DNA of 64,000 bases from Poecilobothrus nobilitatus (lineage: Eukaryota; Arthropoda; Insecta; Diptera; Dolichopodidae), in contig OX352773.1 of NCBI GenBank assembly GCA_947095535.1, positions 266,158,515 through 266,222,514 on the forward strand, in the 5' to 3' direction. The position numbers and the translations under genes are program-made. This document shows, piece by piece, positions 35,402 to 48,630 of this stretch. Each line of letters opens with the position of its first letter. Positions within the stretch are counted from its first letter, which is position 1. The notes under the pieces were generated by a model. That model did no database searches and had not been told where the DNA came from. It saw nothing but the letters and a program-made list of their open reading frames with translations.

Positions 35402-37229
35402 TCATCAATATTTTTGTTTGTTTTTATGAAAACTTTAAAATAATTTTTAAAAGATGTTATACATTTTTGGGTTATAACTTTAAAGATAAATTCTAATAAC
35501 CACTTTCCTAATTATTAAAAATTTCATCAAGTTTATCTATAGGTATAAGAAATAAAAAAGTGTTTATACATAGAAAATGGATTTATGAAAAATAATAATA
35601 AACTAAAACTTAAATCAATAATATACACCTTCAAAACGAATGCAAACTTCTGAATTGAATGTTCAAAAAAAAAAAAAAATATTAAACACCAACAAAAAGT
35701 AAGGCATGATGCTGAAGTTATCGCGAACTTTTTTTTTCTTTGTTCCTAAACAAAATGGAGCAAACTAGTAAAATTTATTATTTATTATTTTAATAGTAAA
35801 TAGACTGGCAAAAAATATTTTCATAGACTCATACAGCAAAAAAATATCTTTTATAGATAAGAAATTGTTAAACAATTTCAAAAAAAAAACCAACCAATAC
35901 TTAAATAGTATAAAGGAGCAATCAGGCAAGCAAAATACAAAAACAAAGAAAATAAAAACAACAAAAACAAAAATTAGACGAGTGAAATTAAATAAAAAAA
36001 AAATAATAAAAAAAAATAAGGAAAATAACATCATTACTTGGGGAAGGAACAAAAAAAAAAAAAACCAAACATCAATGCCAAATAATTTGAAAAATGATCT
36101 GACGATGATGAAGAAAAGATGAAACCAATAGAAAATCAATTTCGTTAGAAAAAAAAATTATATAAGCAGAACAATAACAAAACAAAAAAAATGTTTTTAC
36201 TAAGTATACTTTTGTTAAAGTTTTTGCAAAAAAATAAAAATTTATTTATCTATATACATATGTACATTTATATACATATATAATATGGTTATGTCAATTT
36301 CTACACATTCTTTAATGATAAAATCATTATTATGACTAAACACTTTTGAATTAAATGTTGTGATTTTTGAACATTGTTTTCATAGATAGATTATAATAAT
36401 CATTTACGATTAAAATGCATGAACGGGTGTATTATTACAGTTTCTCATTGTTAATAAATTTTTTTTTTTTTTCTTGGATGAATAAAAGTCATTAATAAAA
36501 TTAATATGACGAATTCTTATCAAATATATTGCAGAAGTTAAAATTTCGAATAATATGTACAATTATTTTATTTTTTATCTACTACCATTTTCAGATGATT
36601 CTAATTTTAGAACTAAAGAAAATTTTTTATAATTTTAGAGATTTTTAATTTTTTTTTGTTATATTTTTTTTTTTTAAATTAATCTAATTATAAATATGAA
36701 TTGTTAAATATGTGGTGTTTTATATAAGAGTTCAAATATTTCACTTTCAGAGGATGATTCTGTATAGTCTAAAACTAGAAGAAGAAACTGGTATTGGAGG
36801 GATGACCTATTTTCAGTCGTTTTCGTGGTTTTGAGATTTTTATGAATTTTTTTTTTTTACATTATTAATTCGAGCATAACTTTAACTCACATGCTCTAAA
36901 AATAATAACATAATCTTGTTTTATTCAAGATTTTCTTTAAATTTTATTCAAAAAATATTTTTTAATATTTCATATTATGAAGCTGAAGTTTTTATTATCT
37001 TAGAATAATATTACTTTTTAAACTAGAGATAAAAACATCCGATTGAAATCTTTAAATTGAGTAGTTTTAATCAGCGTGATTTAAATTCGACGAATTCTTC
37101 GACTTCGATCCGAAACTATTATGGGTTTCCTTTTAAATTTAATAAAATAATCTCAATTCTCAAATATTTTCAAAAATTAAATCAAATATTTTGTTTATTA
37201 ATACGCCACCAGCTTTTTAACAACCTTTT
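35402..37229. other. AT-rich DNA, no gene seen
   Basis: Contains A-rich low-complexity sequence at 35860-36120 whose translation is a Lys/Asn-rich frame on one strand and a Phe-rich frame on the other. I do not regard either as a gene. Confidence 0.4.
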
Positions 37230-39257
37230 TATACCCTACACCTAAAGTATAGGGTATATTAACTTTGGTATGGTGTTTGTAACCACCAAAAGGAAGCGAG
37301 TTAGGTATAGACATGTATATATATTCTGAATCAGGATCACCGCCGGAGTCGATTTAGCGATGTCCGTCCGTCCGTCCCTCCGTCCGTACGCACGATAACT
37401 CAAAAAATAATGATGCTATCTTGATGAAATTTATATAGTAGGTTACTAATTACGAAAGAAAGGCTAAGTTCGAAACTGGACAAAATCCGTCCATGGGTTC
37501 GGATTCTGGAAGCTTCCGAATGATTCCGGGCTTTTGGAGATAATCTCCGCAAACGAGATTATCTCCAAAAGCAACAAAGATAGAACCTTCAAATTTTGTA
37601 CAATGATGTTTCTTCCCGTTCGACTTATGTCTCTGAAATTTAAGAGGATTTGGTCCATGGGTTTGGGTTTTGGAAGCTTCCGAACGAGCACCAGAGCAAA
37701 TGAGATTATTTCCAAAACCAACAAAGATAGAACCTTTAAATTTTGTACAATGATGTTCCTTCCCGTTCGATTTATGTCTCTGAAATTTAAGAGGATGTGG
37801 TCCATGGGTTTGGATTTTGGAAGCTTGCGAACGAGCCCCAGAGCAAATGAGATTATCTCCAAAAACAACAAATATATAACCTTTACTTTTGGCATAATGG
37901 TGTTCTTTCATGTATGATTTAGGCCTCTGAAATTTGAGAGGATTTGGTCCTTGGGTTCGGATTTGGAAGCTTCCGAACGAGCCCCAGAGCAAATGAGATT
38001 ATCTCCAAAACCAATAAAGATATAACCTTTACTTTTGGCAGAATGGTGTTCTTTCATGTATGATTTAGGCCTCTGAAATTTAAGAGGATTTGGTCCATGG
38101 ATTTGGATTTGGAAGCTTCCGAACGAGCACCAGAGCAAATGAGATTATCTCCAAAACCAACAAAGATATAACCTTTAAATTTGGCAGGGTGGTGTTCTTT
38201 CATGTTTTATTTAAGTCTCTGAAATGTGAGAAGATTTGGTCCATGGGTTCGGATTTTGGAAACTTCCGAACGAGCCCCAGAGCAAACGAGATTATCTCCA
38301 AAACCAATAAAGATAGAACCTTTAAATTTTTTATAATGATGTTTCTTCCAGTTTGATTTATGTCTCTAAAATTTAAGAGGATGTGGTCCATGGGTTTGGA
38401 TTTTGGAAGCTTGCGAACGAGCCCCAGAGCAAATGAGATTATCTCCAAAAACAACAAATATATAACCTTTACTTTTGGCATAATGGTGTTCTTTCATGTA
38501 TGATTTAGGCCTCTGAAATTTGAGAGGATTTGGTCCTTGGGTTCGGATTTTGAAAGCTTCCGAACGAGCCTCAGAGCAAATGATATTATCTCCAAATGCA
38601 ACAAAGATATGACCTTTAAATTAGGCAGAATGGTGTTCCTTCATGTTTGATTTATGTTTCTGAAATTTGTGAGGATTTGGTCCATGGGTTCAAATCTTGA
38701 AAGCTTCCGGACGAGCCCCAGATCAAACGAGTATATCTCCACAACCAACAAAGATAGAACTTTTATTTTTAGTACAAAGGTGTTCTGTTATGTTTCCTTT
38801 TCTGTAAAATTGGAAACTGGCATTTGAAAGAATTTGAACCATGGGTTCGTATTTTGGAAACTTCCGGACGAGCACAAGAGCAACGAGCATATCTCCAAAA
38901 CCAACAAAAGTAGAACCTTTAAATTTAATAGAATGGTGTTCTGGCAAGTTTTCTTTATGTTCCTGAGATGGATTCGATGAATTGGAGTGGCAATTCGGGT
39001 AGCTGAAACAAACATCCCAAGGACTACCAATCTTCGAAAATAATTAAGATAGAAACTTAAAATTTTATACAAGGGTGTCAAGCATATCCCAAGCGGATGC
39101 CTCTTTTACGTTCTTGAAATTCGAGTTGAATAAGACAGAAAAGGCAAGAAGTTCAAGCAGCTGCCAAAAACACTTATGGATTGTTAATTTAATTCGAATT
39201 ATTCAGGTGTAGGGTATTAATAAGTCGGTTGCATCGACTTACTGTTACATTTACTTG
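37230..39257 (+). mobile_element. Helentron-like element, family C, long copy
   Basis: 5' end TATACCCTACACCT with a complementary AGTATAGGGTATA arm, then GATTTAGCGATGTCC and a GTCCGTCCGTCC block (37363-37390). About ten copies of a 146-147-bp repeat run from 37540 to 39000, each with CCAAAACCAACAAAGATA. The 3' part has GGTGTAGGGTATT (complement of the 5' end), a stem-loop AAGTCG-GTTGCAT-CGACTT (39222-39240) and CTTG before a T run. Monomers at 37790-38000 and 38378-38590 are nearly identical and 588 bases apart (4 x 147), a higher-order repeat. No enzyme is encoded. Confidence 0.85.
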
Positions 39258-39346
39258 TTTTTTTTACGGCATTATTCACAACTTGTACTTACATATTTTG
39301 TTCGTTTTAAAGCATCCAAAAACTTGTTCATTAGTCACAATTTTTT

Positions 39347-40541
39347 TATACCCTACACATTAAGTATAGGGTATATTAACTTTGGTATGGTGTTTGTAAC
39401 CACCAAAAGGAAGCGAGTTAGGTATAGACATGTATATATATTCTGAATCAGGATCACCTCAGGAGTCCATTTAGCAATGTCCGTCCGTCCGTACTCACGA
39501 TAACTCAAAAAATAATGATGCTATCTTGTTGAAATTTATACTGTAGGTTAACAATGACTAAGGTAAGGCGGAGATTGTAAATGGGCAAAATCGGACCATG
39601 TGTTCGAGTACCTCCCATACAACTCCCAAAACCGAATACGCATATCTTCGAAATTAATAAAGATAGAAACTTAAAATTTTGTACGAGGGTGTGTTTTCCT
39701 GAATCCCTGATATGCCTAAAATTTGAGATGAATTGGAGTGGTTGTTCGGGTACCTCCCATACAAATCTCAAAACCGAACAAGCATATATTCGAAATTAAT
39801 AAAGATAGAAACTTCAAATTTGGTACTAGGGTGTTGTGTCCTGAATCCCTTATTTGTTGAAAATTTGAGATGAATTGGAGTGGTTGTTCGGGTACCTCCC
39901 ATACAACTCCCAAAACCGAAGAAGTATATCTTCGAAATTAATAAAGATGGGAACTTCAAATTTGATACGAAGGTGCTGTTTCCTAAATCCCTGATTTGCT
40001 TAAAATTTGAGATGAATTGGAGTGGTCATTCGGGTACCTCCCATACAACTCCCAAAACCGAATAAGCATATCTTCGAAATTAATAAAGATAGAAACTTCA
40101 AATTTGGTACTAGGGTGTTGTTGCCTGAATCCCTGATTTGTCCAAAATTTAAGATGAATTAGAATGGTTGTTCGGGTATCTACCACACAACTCCCAAGAC
40201 CAAACAAGCATATCTTCGAAATTAATAAATATATAAGCTAGAAATTTGATATAAGAATGTTCTACCCTGTTGATGTCTCTAAAATTTGAGATGAATTGGG
40301 GTGGTGGTCCGCGTGCCTTCACACACTTCCCAAGACCTAACAATAATTTCTAATTTAATAAAGATAGAAACCTGAAATTTTGTACAAAGGTTGTAACAGC
40401 ATTTATTTTTTTTAGCTTGTATTAAATACCTAACTAAAATAACTTATGGATTTTTAATTTAATTTGAATGTTTTAGGTGTATGGTATAAATAAGATGGTA
40501 TAAATAAGTCGGTTACATCGACTTACTGTTACTTTTACTTG
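39347..40541 (+). mobile_element. Helentron-like element, family C, short copy
   Basis: Same ends as the copy at 37230 (TATACCCTACACAT...AGTATAGGGTATA; stem-loop AAGTCG-GTTACAT-CGACTT at 40506-40524; terminal CTTG at 40541) and the same direction, 89 bases downstream of it. The internal repeat is different in sequence and about 142 bp long (CGAAATTAATAAAGATAG at 39649, 39791, 39933, 40075 and 40217). Confidence 0.85.
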
Positions 40542-42241
40542 TTTTTGATCAAATTTAATATTAATCTTCTTTTTTACATTAAAACATGCAAAAGAAATTT
40601 ATCTACTTTGCTATAAACAATTCCAATGCATGCCTCCTACAACTTAACTAATAATATTTAAAAAAAATAAATATTCTAAAAACAATAACATAACTTTCTA
40701 AAACATTCTGATGTTTTTTACGAATTAAAAGATTTAAATCAAAATTTTAACTTCCAAAAATATTAAAAAATGTGTAATTATTTTCTTTTTTAATTAAAAA
40801 TTTAATAAAATTTTTGATAATTACTCTAAAACAAATTATTTAAATATGTATAATCTTTTTAAAACCTTGATTTCTTAATGATATATCCTTTTCTAATAAT
40901 ATTCTTTTATCCTTGTACTAAAAATCAACAGTTATTAAAATTTATTTTCATTTAAAATTTATTTGGTCCCGTTATTAAAAAATAAGTACGTATATATTTT
41001 GAAATTTTTAAAATCTAAAATTTCTTATCTTTAATTTTCAATTAATTTTTCAATTTAAAATTTCACTTTAATTATTTTAGTCCTTTTTTTGTCTTTTAAT
41101 TCTTTTTCAATTACTGTTTTTTTTTTTTTTAATTTTTGTTTTTAACTTTAAAGATTTAAAATACAAATACAATTAATTTTAATTACAAACGACCATCAAA
41201 TTATGTTTACCACAAACACAAACAATTCATATAAAATCAATCCGCAATATCAGATAATCACTTTTAATACTTATTAATATTAGATAAACCATCTCCATTG
41301 CCACCTTTAAATGCAAATATACTTTATTATAATTTCTATAATACCATCAAAACATAATTATGTAAATTGAACATCTTTTAATAATTCAGTATTCAAATTT
41401 TAATGTAATAATGTATAGTGTACAGAGTAAATGACTATACTTATACCATTATATTTTCATATAATAACAAAATGATTGACCTCGTTCAAAATGATGGTTG
41501 ATATTGGAATGGAATGGTGATTAAATTGTAATTAATTTTTTTTTTTTTGTTTTTTTTTATCTTTTATTATCAAAGATTTAACTTTCATATTAAAATAAAA
41601 TTAATAAAATTTAAAAAAAAAAAATTCAATGATTGAACGAAGAAAATTTGCCTTTTTTGTTAATCAAAAAACAACAAAAAGGCATAATCGTTGTCCCGAA
41701 TTCAAATTCTTTAGAATATTTGGATAATTTAAAATAAACATTCAAATGATATTGTTAAAACGGGAGCGCTATACGAATGTTCGTATTTTAAAATCTCTTT
41801 TTGTCAAAATCTATTTTTTTAAAATCAAGAGAAATCTAGTTTTTTTTTAAGTGAAATCAGGAAAAAATATAAAAAAAGTGATTTAAGAAAATAATTAGAA
41901 GTGATCCTCCAGAAATGATCCTTAGAAGTGACCCTCCAGAATACTTATATTATTTGTATGCATGCGAAAATTTAAATTACTAGGGATTTTATATTTGGTT
42001 ACAAAATGTAAGTTTAAAAATTTTGTTTAGCAACGATTTTTTGGACATCACCTCCCTTATTTTAAATGTTTTAATGTTGAAATATGTATGTATTAATTAT
42101 AGAAGGAATTTTACAGCTGGTTATAAAATCAAGATTATTTTCGCTTTTCCCAGTATATTTATATGCAAAATTCACTAAAATTTAATTTAAGAAATAAAGC
42201 CCCAATTCATTTAAAAAAATTTAAAAAAAAAAAAGAAAAAA
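40542..42241. other. AT-rich DNA, no gene seen
   Basis: A short direct repeat (GTGATCCTCCAGAA / GTGACCCTCCAGAA) near 41902 and 41929, and a module copy at 41975-42135 related to 33050. Otherwise A/T runs. Confidence 0.4.
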
Positions 42242-43453
42242 CGAGGAAGAGTGCAGTAGAGTAGACTGTGTCAACTCTGGGATACCCGTATGAACGTAAT
42301 ATATCCTGTTTCTATAAAACTTGATCATCTTTTAAAAACATTCAGATGTTTTAGTACCGAACTATAGAGATATATTTATATAAGTTGTGGAGTTGTATGA
42401 CAGCTACCTGAATCTATTGCGCCTAGCTTCATTAAGTTCCAAGAGATGCAAGAAGCCTGAACCGGCTGCTCTAGACCAACCAAATTTTACAAAAGTTGTT
42501 GGCCTATAACTCGACACCTCTTTACTAAATTTCAGGTTCCTAGCTTCAATAGACACTGAGTTATTCTCATTTAAACGGATAAGTTGTATGGCAGCTACCC
42601 GAACCCGTCGCACCACCACAACCAAATTTTGCAAAAGTGGTTGCCATAAAACTTGATCATCATTTGCAAGATTTCAGACGCCTACCTTCATTAAGCTCCA
42701 AGAGGTGCAAGAAGCCTGAACCGGCTGCTCTAGACCAACCAAATTTTACAAAAGTTGTTGGCCTATAACTCGACACCTCTTTACTAAATTTCAGGTTCCT
42801 AGCTTCAATAGACACTGAGTTATTCTCATTTAAACGGATAAGTTGTATGGCAGCTAGCTGGGAACCCGTCGCACCACCATAACCAAACTTTGCAAAAGTG
42901 GTTGCCATAAAATTTGATCATCATTTGCAAGATTTCAGACGCCTAGCTTTATTAACTTCGAAGAGGTGCAAGAAGCCTGAACCAGCTGCTCTAGACCAAC
43001 CAAATTTTACAAAAGTTATTGGCCTGTAACTCGACACCTTGTTACTAAATTTCAGGTTCCTAGCTTCAATAGACACTGAGTTATTCTCATTTAAACGGAG
43101 AAGTTGTATGGCAGCTACCCGAACCCGCCGCACCACCACAACCAAATTTTACAGAAGTTGTTGCCATAAAACTTGATCATCATTTGCAAAATTTCAGAAA
43201 CCTAGCTTGAATAGATACTGAGTTATTTCTATATAAAGATAGAAGTTGTATGGCAGCTACTCGAACCCGCCGACCGAAAATGTTGGATTTAAATAGCAAA
43301 ACTAACAATTTTGCAAAAGTGCCGTAAAAAAAATTTCAGCCTCCTAGCTCCTTTATTTTTTGAGTTATCGTGCGGACGGACGGACGGACGTACATGGCTT
43401 AATCGACTTAGATTTTCGATTCCATACCCTTGAACATAGTTCATACGGGTATA
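42242..43453 (-). mobile_element. Helentron-like element, family A, complete, minus strand
   Basis: Minus-strand copy with both ends: CGAGGAAGAGTGCAG at its 3' end (42242) and TCATACGGGTATA at its 5' end (43453), with the GTCC block near 43380. About three and a half internal repeats of ~260 bp (CCTGAACCGGCTGCTC at 42456, a match at 42715 and a CCTGAACCAGCTGCTC version at about 42976). The repeated short open frames here are repeat translations. Confidence 0.85.
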
Positions 43454-44369
43454 ATAAATACAAAAAAAAACCGAGATTTTAAGAAACGTCATTTCGGAAA
43501 AAAGAGATTTTGAGAAAATGAGATGTTATGTCGTACTTAACCAAATTAAAACAATTAAAACAAGAAGATACAAATTAAAAGTTAATTACTTAAATTTTAT
43601 GTAATAGATTAAAATCTTTGTAAGGTTGTTTTAAAGAGTTGATACTACACTATATTATAAACATAACAGTCGTTTTTATTCTAATACAATTAAAAGTTTA
43701 CAACTGGTAATTAAAACAGTTTAACCGTTGACTTCTTTTGATAAAACATTATTTAATCTATTATACATATTATTTAAATAAATTTTTGTTTTATGATAGT
43801 CATAATGGTTTTCTTCTTTTGTTTTTTGTCTTTTCCGGTATAATAATTTTGCATTCCTCAACTTCCAGTTTTTTCATGGCAGTTGTCCTAATTTTTTAAT
43901 ATTATATAATATTTTGTCACATGAAATCTCAATTTGCTCAAGGCTTAAATCGATTTAAAAACCAAGAAAGATCAATAAATATGTTTTCTTTTATATTAAC
44001 TTCAATAACAATGATGCAACTAATATAAGTAATATTGATTATATAAATATATAGTTTCATAGATCATCCTTTTGGTAAAGGTCCTTCTGATAAATGAATT
44101 AAACCAAATATTTTTTTTGAAATTTTTCTGTAAAATCTAATTTTGTTCTAACATCTTATAATATAAATATTTACAATGTATTGATTAAGAAAAACTAAAC
44201 TAGCGATGTAAATAAAAGGAAACGCTAGTTTGAAAAATTATCGAAAGTATTTGGTAGACTATTGATTCTACCAAATTGTAGTTGCGATGTTTTGATTTTG
44301 AGAAAGGTGCATTAATTATGACCTTTTCATATAAATTTATTTTGCTACCTGTGTGACCATCTGTTGTGA
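43454..44369. other. AT-rich DNA, no gene seen
   Basis: No recognised element. A small inverted motif, ACTAGCG...CGCTAGT, lies at 44201-44236. Confidence 0.35.
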
Positions 44370-44600
44370 ATTTTACCTGTACTTGTAATATTTATAATGC
44401 TTCAGTTAGTTCTACTACTTCTAAGAAACCAAAGATCTGTAGATGATTTATTGCTGGCATTTCATTTTCGGTAAAGCAGTATACTCCTAGTACTATTTCC
44501 AATTTGCCCTTTTATCCGGCAATGGCCCGACAGGAAATCTGTTAGAATTCTCATTTTATTAACTTCATTTTTTAACTCTCATAAACTTTTTAGATAGTCT
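44370..44600 (-). pseudogene. Non-LTR element C-terminal (post-RNase H) remnant
   Basis: The minus strand reads MRILTDFLSGHCRIKGQIGN, which fits the GHC-R tail that follows RNase H in many Jockey-like elements. After a frameshift there is a CFTENEMPA then LQIFGFLEVVEL stretch, resembling the downstream zinc-knuckle and tail region. It is short and broken. The frame at 44565-44807 lies just upstream on the same strand and may belong to the same remnant, but I cannot confirm that. Confidence 0.4.
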
Positions 44601-45016
44601 GAGTCCAAATTTTCTCCAAAGCATGCTCCTACAGTTTTCCTCTTCCATTTTTAGTTTTGTTTCAAACATTTGGTAAGTAATTGGCAAAATATTAAGAAAG
44701 TATAAAGAACTTATAAAAAATTGTTTTGACTTCGTAACATCTCCGTTATGTTGGGTCATTAACATTGTTTTATAGATATGTTGTACGTAAAGGAATAAAA
44801 CAGTCAATCGTTTTCTGCTTAAAATTTTTTTAAGCAGAAAAACAAGGTATATGACAGATGCTTAACGTAACAGAGTTTATGCAATTTCGTTAGTCATGAG
44901 CACGCCGTGTTTATAGAACCTTATGCCATCATATATGTTTGCTAAAGTTGATAACTTGTATCTGTACGATTTAGTAAGGTTTAAGAAGATCGCTAATATG
45001 TTCTTTAAAATTTTAG

Positions 45017-45752
45017 TTTTTTTTCCTAAGGGAGGTGGGAATCTTCCAAAGACACCAAGAATTTCCCCCTTGGCAGTGTCAGATTCTTACTGACAAACCC
45101 ACCTCCCCCTTTAACCAATATAATAGGATGAAACCCTTACCTGCGAACGCAGTATATTGGTTAGGGAGTAGGGATAGAAAAGGACAGGAAATGGATACGG
45201 AAACATTGAAGTGGGACTGTAAGGAAACACTGAATCCGCCTATTATTATTACTATTTTGCTAAGTGACTATAGACGTTACAACAGTTACAACATGTAGTA
45301 GTATATAACACCTTACTACATGAGGTAATTATTGAAGGCAAACCCCACTGTCATTGTAGCGGCTATTATTATTGGTATTAGTATTACTTATTAATATTAT
45401 TATTATTTTACTACAGAGTCAGGGCCATCAGTGGATTACAAAGGGCAGCAGTATATAACACCTTACTGCATGATATAACCAAAGATAGCTCCGCTGTAGC
45501 AGCTATTATTATTATTACTATTACTATTGTTCTTATTATTATTTTTATTATTACTATTATTATTATTGTTATTATTACTATTGTTATTATTATGATTATT
45601 ATTATTACTACTATTAATTATACGATATACATTATTACGATATAAAATTACTACATATTTTTTTATTTATATGACCTGACCGCGGTTTGAACCATGATTC
45701 TTCGATTGAAAGGTTGGTGACTTAACCATTGCGCCATGAGTCAGATAATACT
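45017..45752 (-). mobile_element. Composite repeat with tRNA-like head (minus copy)
   Basis: Reverse-orientation counterpart of 26790-27615: the CCTAAGGGAGGTGGGAATC tail at 45026, CTGCGAACGCAGTATATTGG near 45142, the two ACATGTAGTAG / AGGGCAGCAGTATATAAC modules, an (ATT)n tract (45495-45620) and the tRNA-like head (45671-45743; B box complement GGTTTGAACCA, A box complement CCATTGCGCCA). The B box carries changes compared with the plus copy. Confidence 0.7.
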
Positions 45753-46837
45753 ATAAATTTTCTTACCCATTCTCTATAATCCTATGTTTCTTAAACCTCA
45801 TTCATTCTTCCAAAAATTCTTCCCACATGCTTATCCCAAAAACGAAACTGTAAATTTGTATAAGAGTTTCCATTCTAAAGCTTAGTTTCAAAAGGGATGG
45901 TTTTCGTTGGATAAAGTGCGTTTATTATCAACAACTATTCGTCTGTGTGATTTTTTAAGTAATTGACCCTCGTAAAGAAAGAAAACATATAATAGACTAT
46001 CTTCAACTTTTATTTTCAAACGTTTTATAGTAGTAATTTGTATTTTTAGCACAATTTTGAAAAAAAAAATATAATGTTAGTTTTTAAACTTTGATTAAAA
46101 ATATATCTTGTTATATTTTTTGTCTTCTTATCACAAATGTATAACTGTAATTTTAATAACGTTATATTTATGAGCTTCTACAAATAATATTTTAATTAAA
46201 ATTTTGAAAGATTAATATAAAATAACTTTAATTAGAGAAACTAATATAAACACTAAATTAATATAATAGTTTAAAATAAATCTGATAGAATTTATTCATT
46301 AATAGTCAACATTTCAACATATTATCTGAATTCATATTATAAAATATAATATACATACATAACTGCCACCAATCATAAACAAAAATTATTAATTCATATC
46401 AGATATGTCAATAGACATTTTATGATTATATTTGATTTTTTATGCAATACCTACCTACTTATTTTGCAAAACTAGCTATAGGAAATATTTTAGAACATCA
46501 CTTTTTTCTTTTTGTTTTTTTTTTTTTGAATATCTACATTCTGTTTGATAACTTTTGTCTATAAATACATATTACGTGTATATGATGTTGAATTGTTTCC
46601 ATTTTACATTTCTTCTCATTCGTATACATACATATATGAAGATGAACAACAAGATATAAAATAATATTAATTAGGAGAGTGTACTAGAACTGTTTAATAA
46701 ACTATAGTAAAAAATCAGCTGTCTCCACCACAGAACCGACCGCCACTACACGAAAAGTACAATGACAAAATTTATGGATTTTTTACATAATAATTTATAT
46801 CAAAGCAAAATAACTTCTAATAATTTAACAACATTTT
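45753..46837. other. AT-rich DNA, no gene seen
   Basis: No recognised gene or repeat end. Confidence 0.35.
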
Positions 46838-47655
46838 GATTTATTCAATAACAATAATAAGCAATGAAATCGTAAAAATATATGTGCATTCATTCATACA
46901 CCCATTTACATTATTATGTAATGTACATGATTTTTTTTTTCATTCAAAAATATTAGAAGTAAAAAATAATAAAAACTGTAAACAAATACAAAACAAACAT
47001 AAGATTAATATTGAATCTGCTAACAAGAATTTTACCGTTTTAATTTTATGTCATCAACAAATGAATAATATGCATTGGCATAGATATAAGTACATAAATA
47101 TGTATGTATAAAATTTTTTAGAGATATAAAAAAAAACAAAAAAAAATTGTTCATATAAATTCATATGGAGTGTTACGTATGAAATTTGGACTTAGAAAAA
47201 AAATTAAATAAAAGTTAAAGTTAGTCGGATCAAAAAATGTTCTATGGCAAAGTTGTTCCTCTTAATTGTGTAACAACTTTTTCTTAATAATTTTTCTCAC
47301 AAAATTTTTCTGTTACGAAATAATCGTAAAAAACTTAAAAAGTACACTTGTACACTACCACTTGCGGTTGTCCGATTTGCTCCAAAAGCTTATCAATCCG
47401 AGATATTTACATCAAAACCTTAAATATGAAATTTCAAAAAATTCCGCTCAGTCGTTTAAGCTGTACACGTGCCCACAGACATACCCACACACGTACCCAC
47501 ACACACACACAACAACAGACGGACATCATGCTGAACATTTTTTTACAGTCTTCTCCACACCGGAGTAGTGCATTTTTGCGAAAATCTCGGGTACAAATTT
47601 TTAGTATGAAAACAATACCTACCTTATACATTAATGTATGCGGTTGGTAAAAATG
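46838..47655 (+). repeat. 1.04-kb direct duplication, first copy
   Basis: Matches 47876-48630 from AAGCAATGAAAT...GTAAAAATATATG to ACAATACCTACCTTATACA. Contains GTTGTCCGATTTGCTCCAA, TTCCGCTCAGTCGTTTAAGC, a CA-rich stretch (47483-47512) and CTCCACACCGGAGTAGTGCA. It looks like a dispersed repeat with its flank; no enzyme is encoded. The His/Thr-rich frames come from the CA repeat. Confidence 0.75.
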
Positions 47656-47875
47656 TATTTCCTTTTATAAAAATATATTCGAAATACACAATTAAAACAT
47701 AAAAAAAAACAGGTGAAAACTAGGACATTATGAGATGGTATATGTACACAATGTAGTAAATTTATACCAAAAAATTCAGTACAACCATGCAGCGCTAATA
47801 GCTACACCACTGCAATTCAACATAGAGCTACATTCGATAACGCACTCATTATTCAAAACGTTTCATTGAAAACAA

Positions 47876-48630
47876 TATTTTTTTATTCAATAACAATTAT
47901 AATAAGCAATGAAATAGTAAAAATATATGTACATTCATTCATACATTCATTTGTATGTAGGTACATGGTTTTATTTTTCATTCAAAATTTTAGAAGTAAG
48001 AAATAATAAAAACTGTAAACAAATACAATTATACAAAACAAAAATTTTACAGTTTGAATTATGCGCCATCAGAAAGGTAATAATATGCATAGATATTATA
48101 TAAATTTTTAAAGATAAAAAAAAACAAAAAAAATTTGTTCATATAAATTCATATGGCATTTTATAATATCTATAAAATTTGGACTTAAAAAAAAATTAAA
48201 TAAAAGTTAAAGTCGGATCAAAAAATGTTATATGGCAAAGTTATTGCTTGTGTAACAAGTTTTTCTTAATAATTTTTCTCATAAAATTTTTCTGTTAGGT
48301 ACTAAATATTCGTAAAAAACTTAAAAAGTACACTAGTGAACTACCACTTGCCGTTGTTCGATTTGCTCCAAAAGCTTATCAATCTGAGATATTTATGTCA
48401 AAACCTTAAATATGAAATTGCAAAAAAATCCGCTCAGTCATTTAAGCTGTATACGTGCCCATAGACATACCCACACACACACGCTCCCACATACACACAC
48501 ACACAGAGGGACATCATGTTAAAAAAAATTTTACAGCCTTCTCCACTCCGGAGTAGTGCATATTTGCCAAAATCTCGGGTACAAATTTTTAGTACGAAAA
48601 CAATACCTACCTTATACAGGTCGGTAAAAA
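47876..48630 (+). repeat. 1.04-kb direct duplication, second copy
   Basis: Second copy of 46838-47655, with a palindromic CTCCACTCCGGAGTAG at about 48540 and a CA-rich stretch at 48470-48507. The tail ends in CTTATACAGGTCGGTAAAAA. Confidence 0.75.

Noticed and set aside
35765..36139. Phe-rich 124-codon frame (minus) and Lys-rich 85-codon frame (plus)
   Set aside because: Low-complexity A/T sequence read from both strands; no domain or splice context.
37450..37992. 180-codon open frame on the minus strand, and overlapping frames up to 38481
   Set aside because: They follow a 147-bp tandem repeat (49 codons), so an open frame in one monomer stays open in the next and in several frames. The translation is the repeat itself.
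37540..39000. Regular ~147-bp repeats considered as a CRISPR-like array
   Set aside because: Monomers abut without unique spacers and lie between Helentron-like ends in insect DNA; this is a tandem satellite.
42404..43145. Recurring 74-82 codon frames with 'RVRVAAIQL...NENNSVSIEA' (also at 4258, 31663, 54413, 58783, 59395 and 59654)
   Set aside because: They are the translation of the ~260-bp internal repeat of family A elements. The unit length is not a multiple of three and the frames never join into a longer protein.
47266..47650. His/Thr-rich 100-codon frames
   Set aside because: They come from the CA-rich stretch of the duplicated repeat and are not kept in the second copy.
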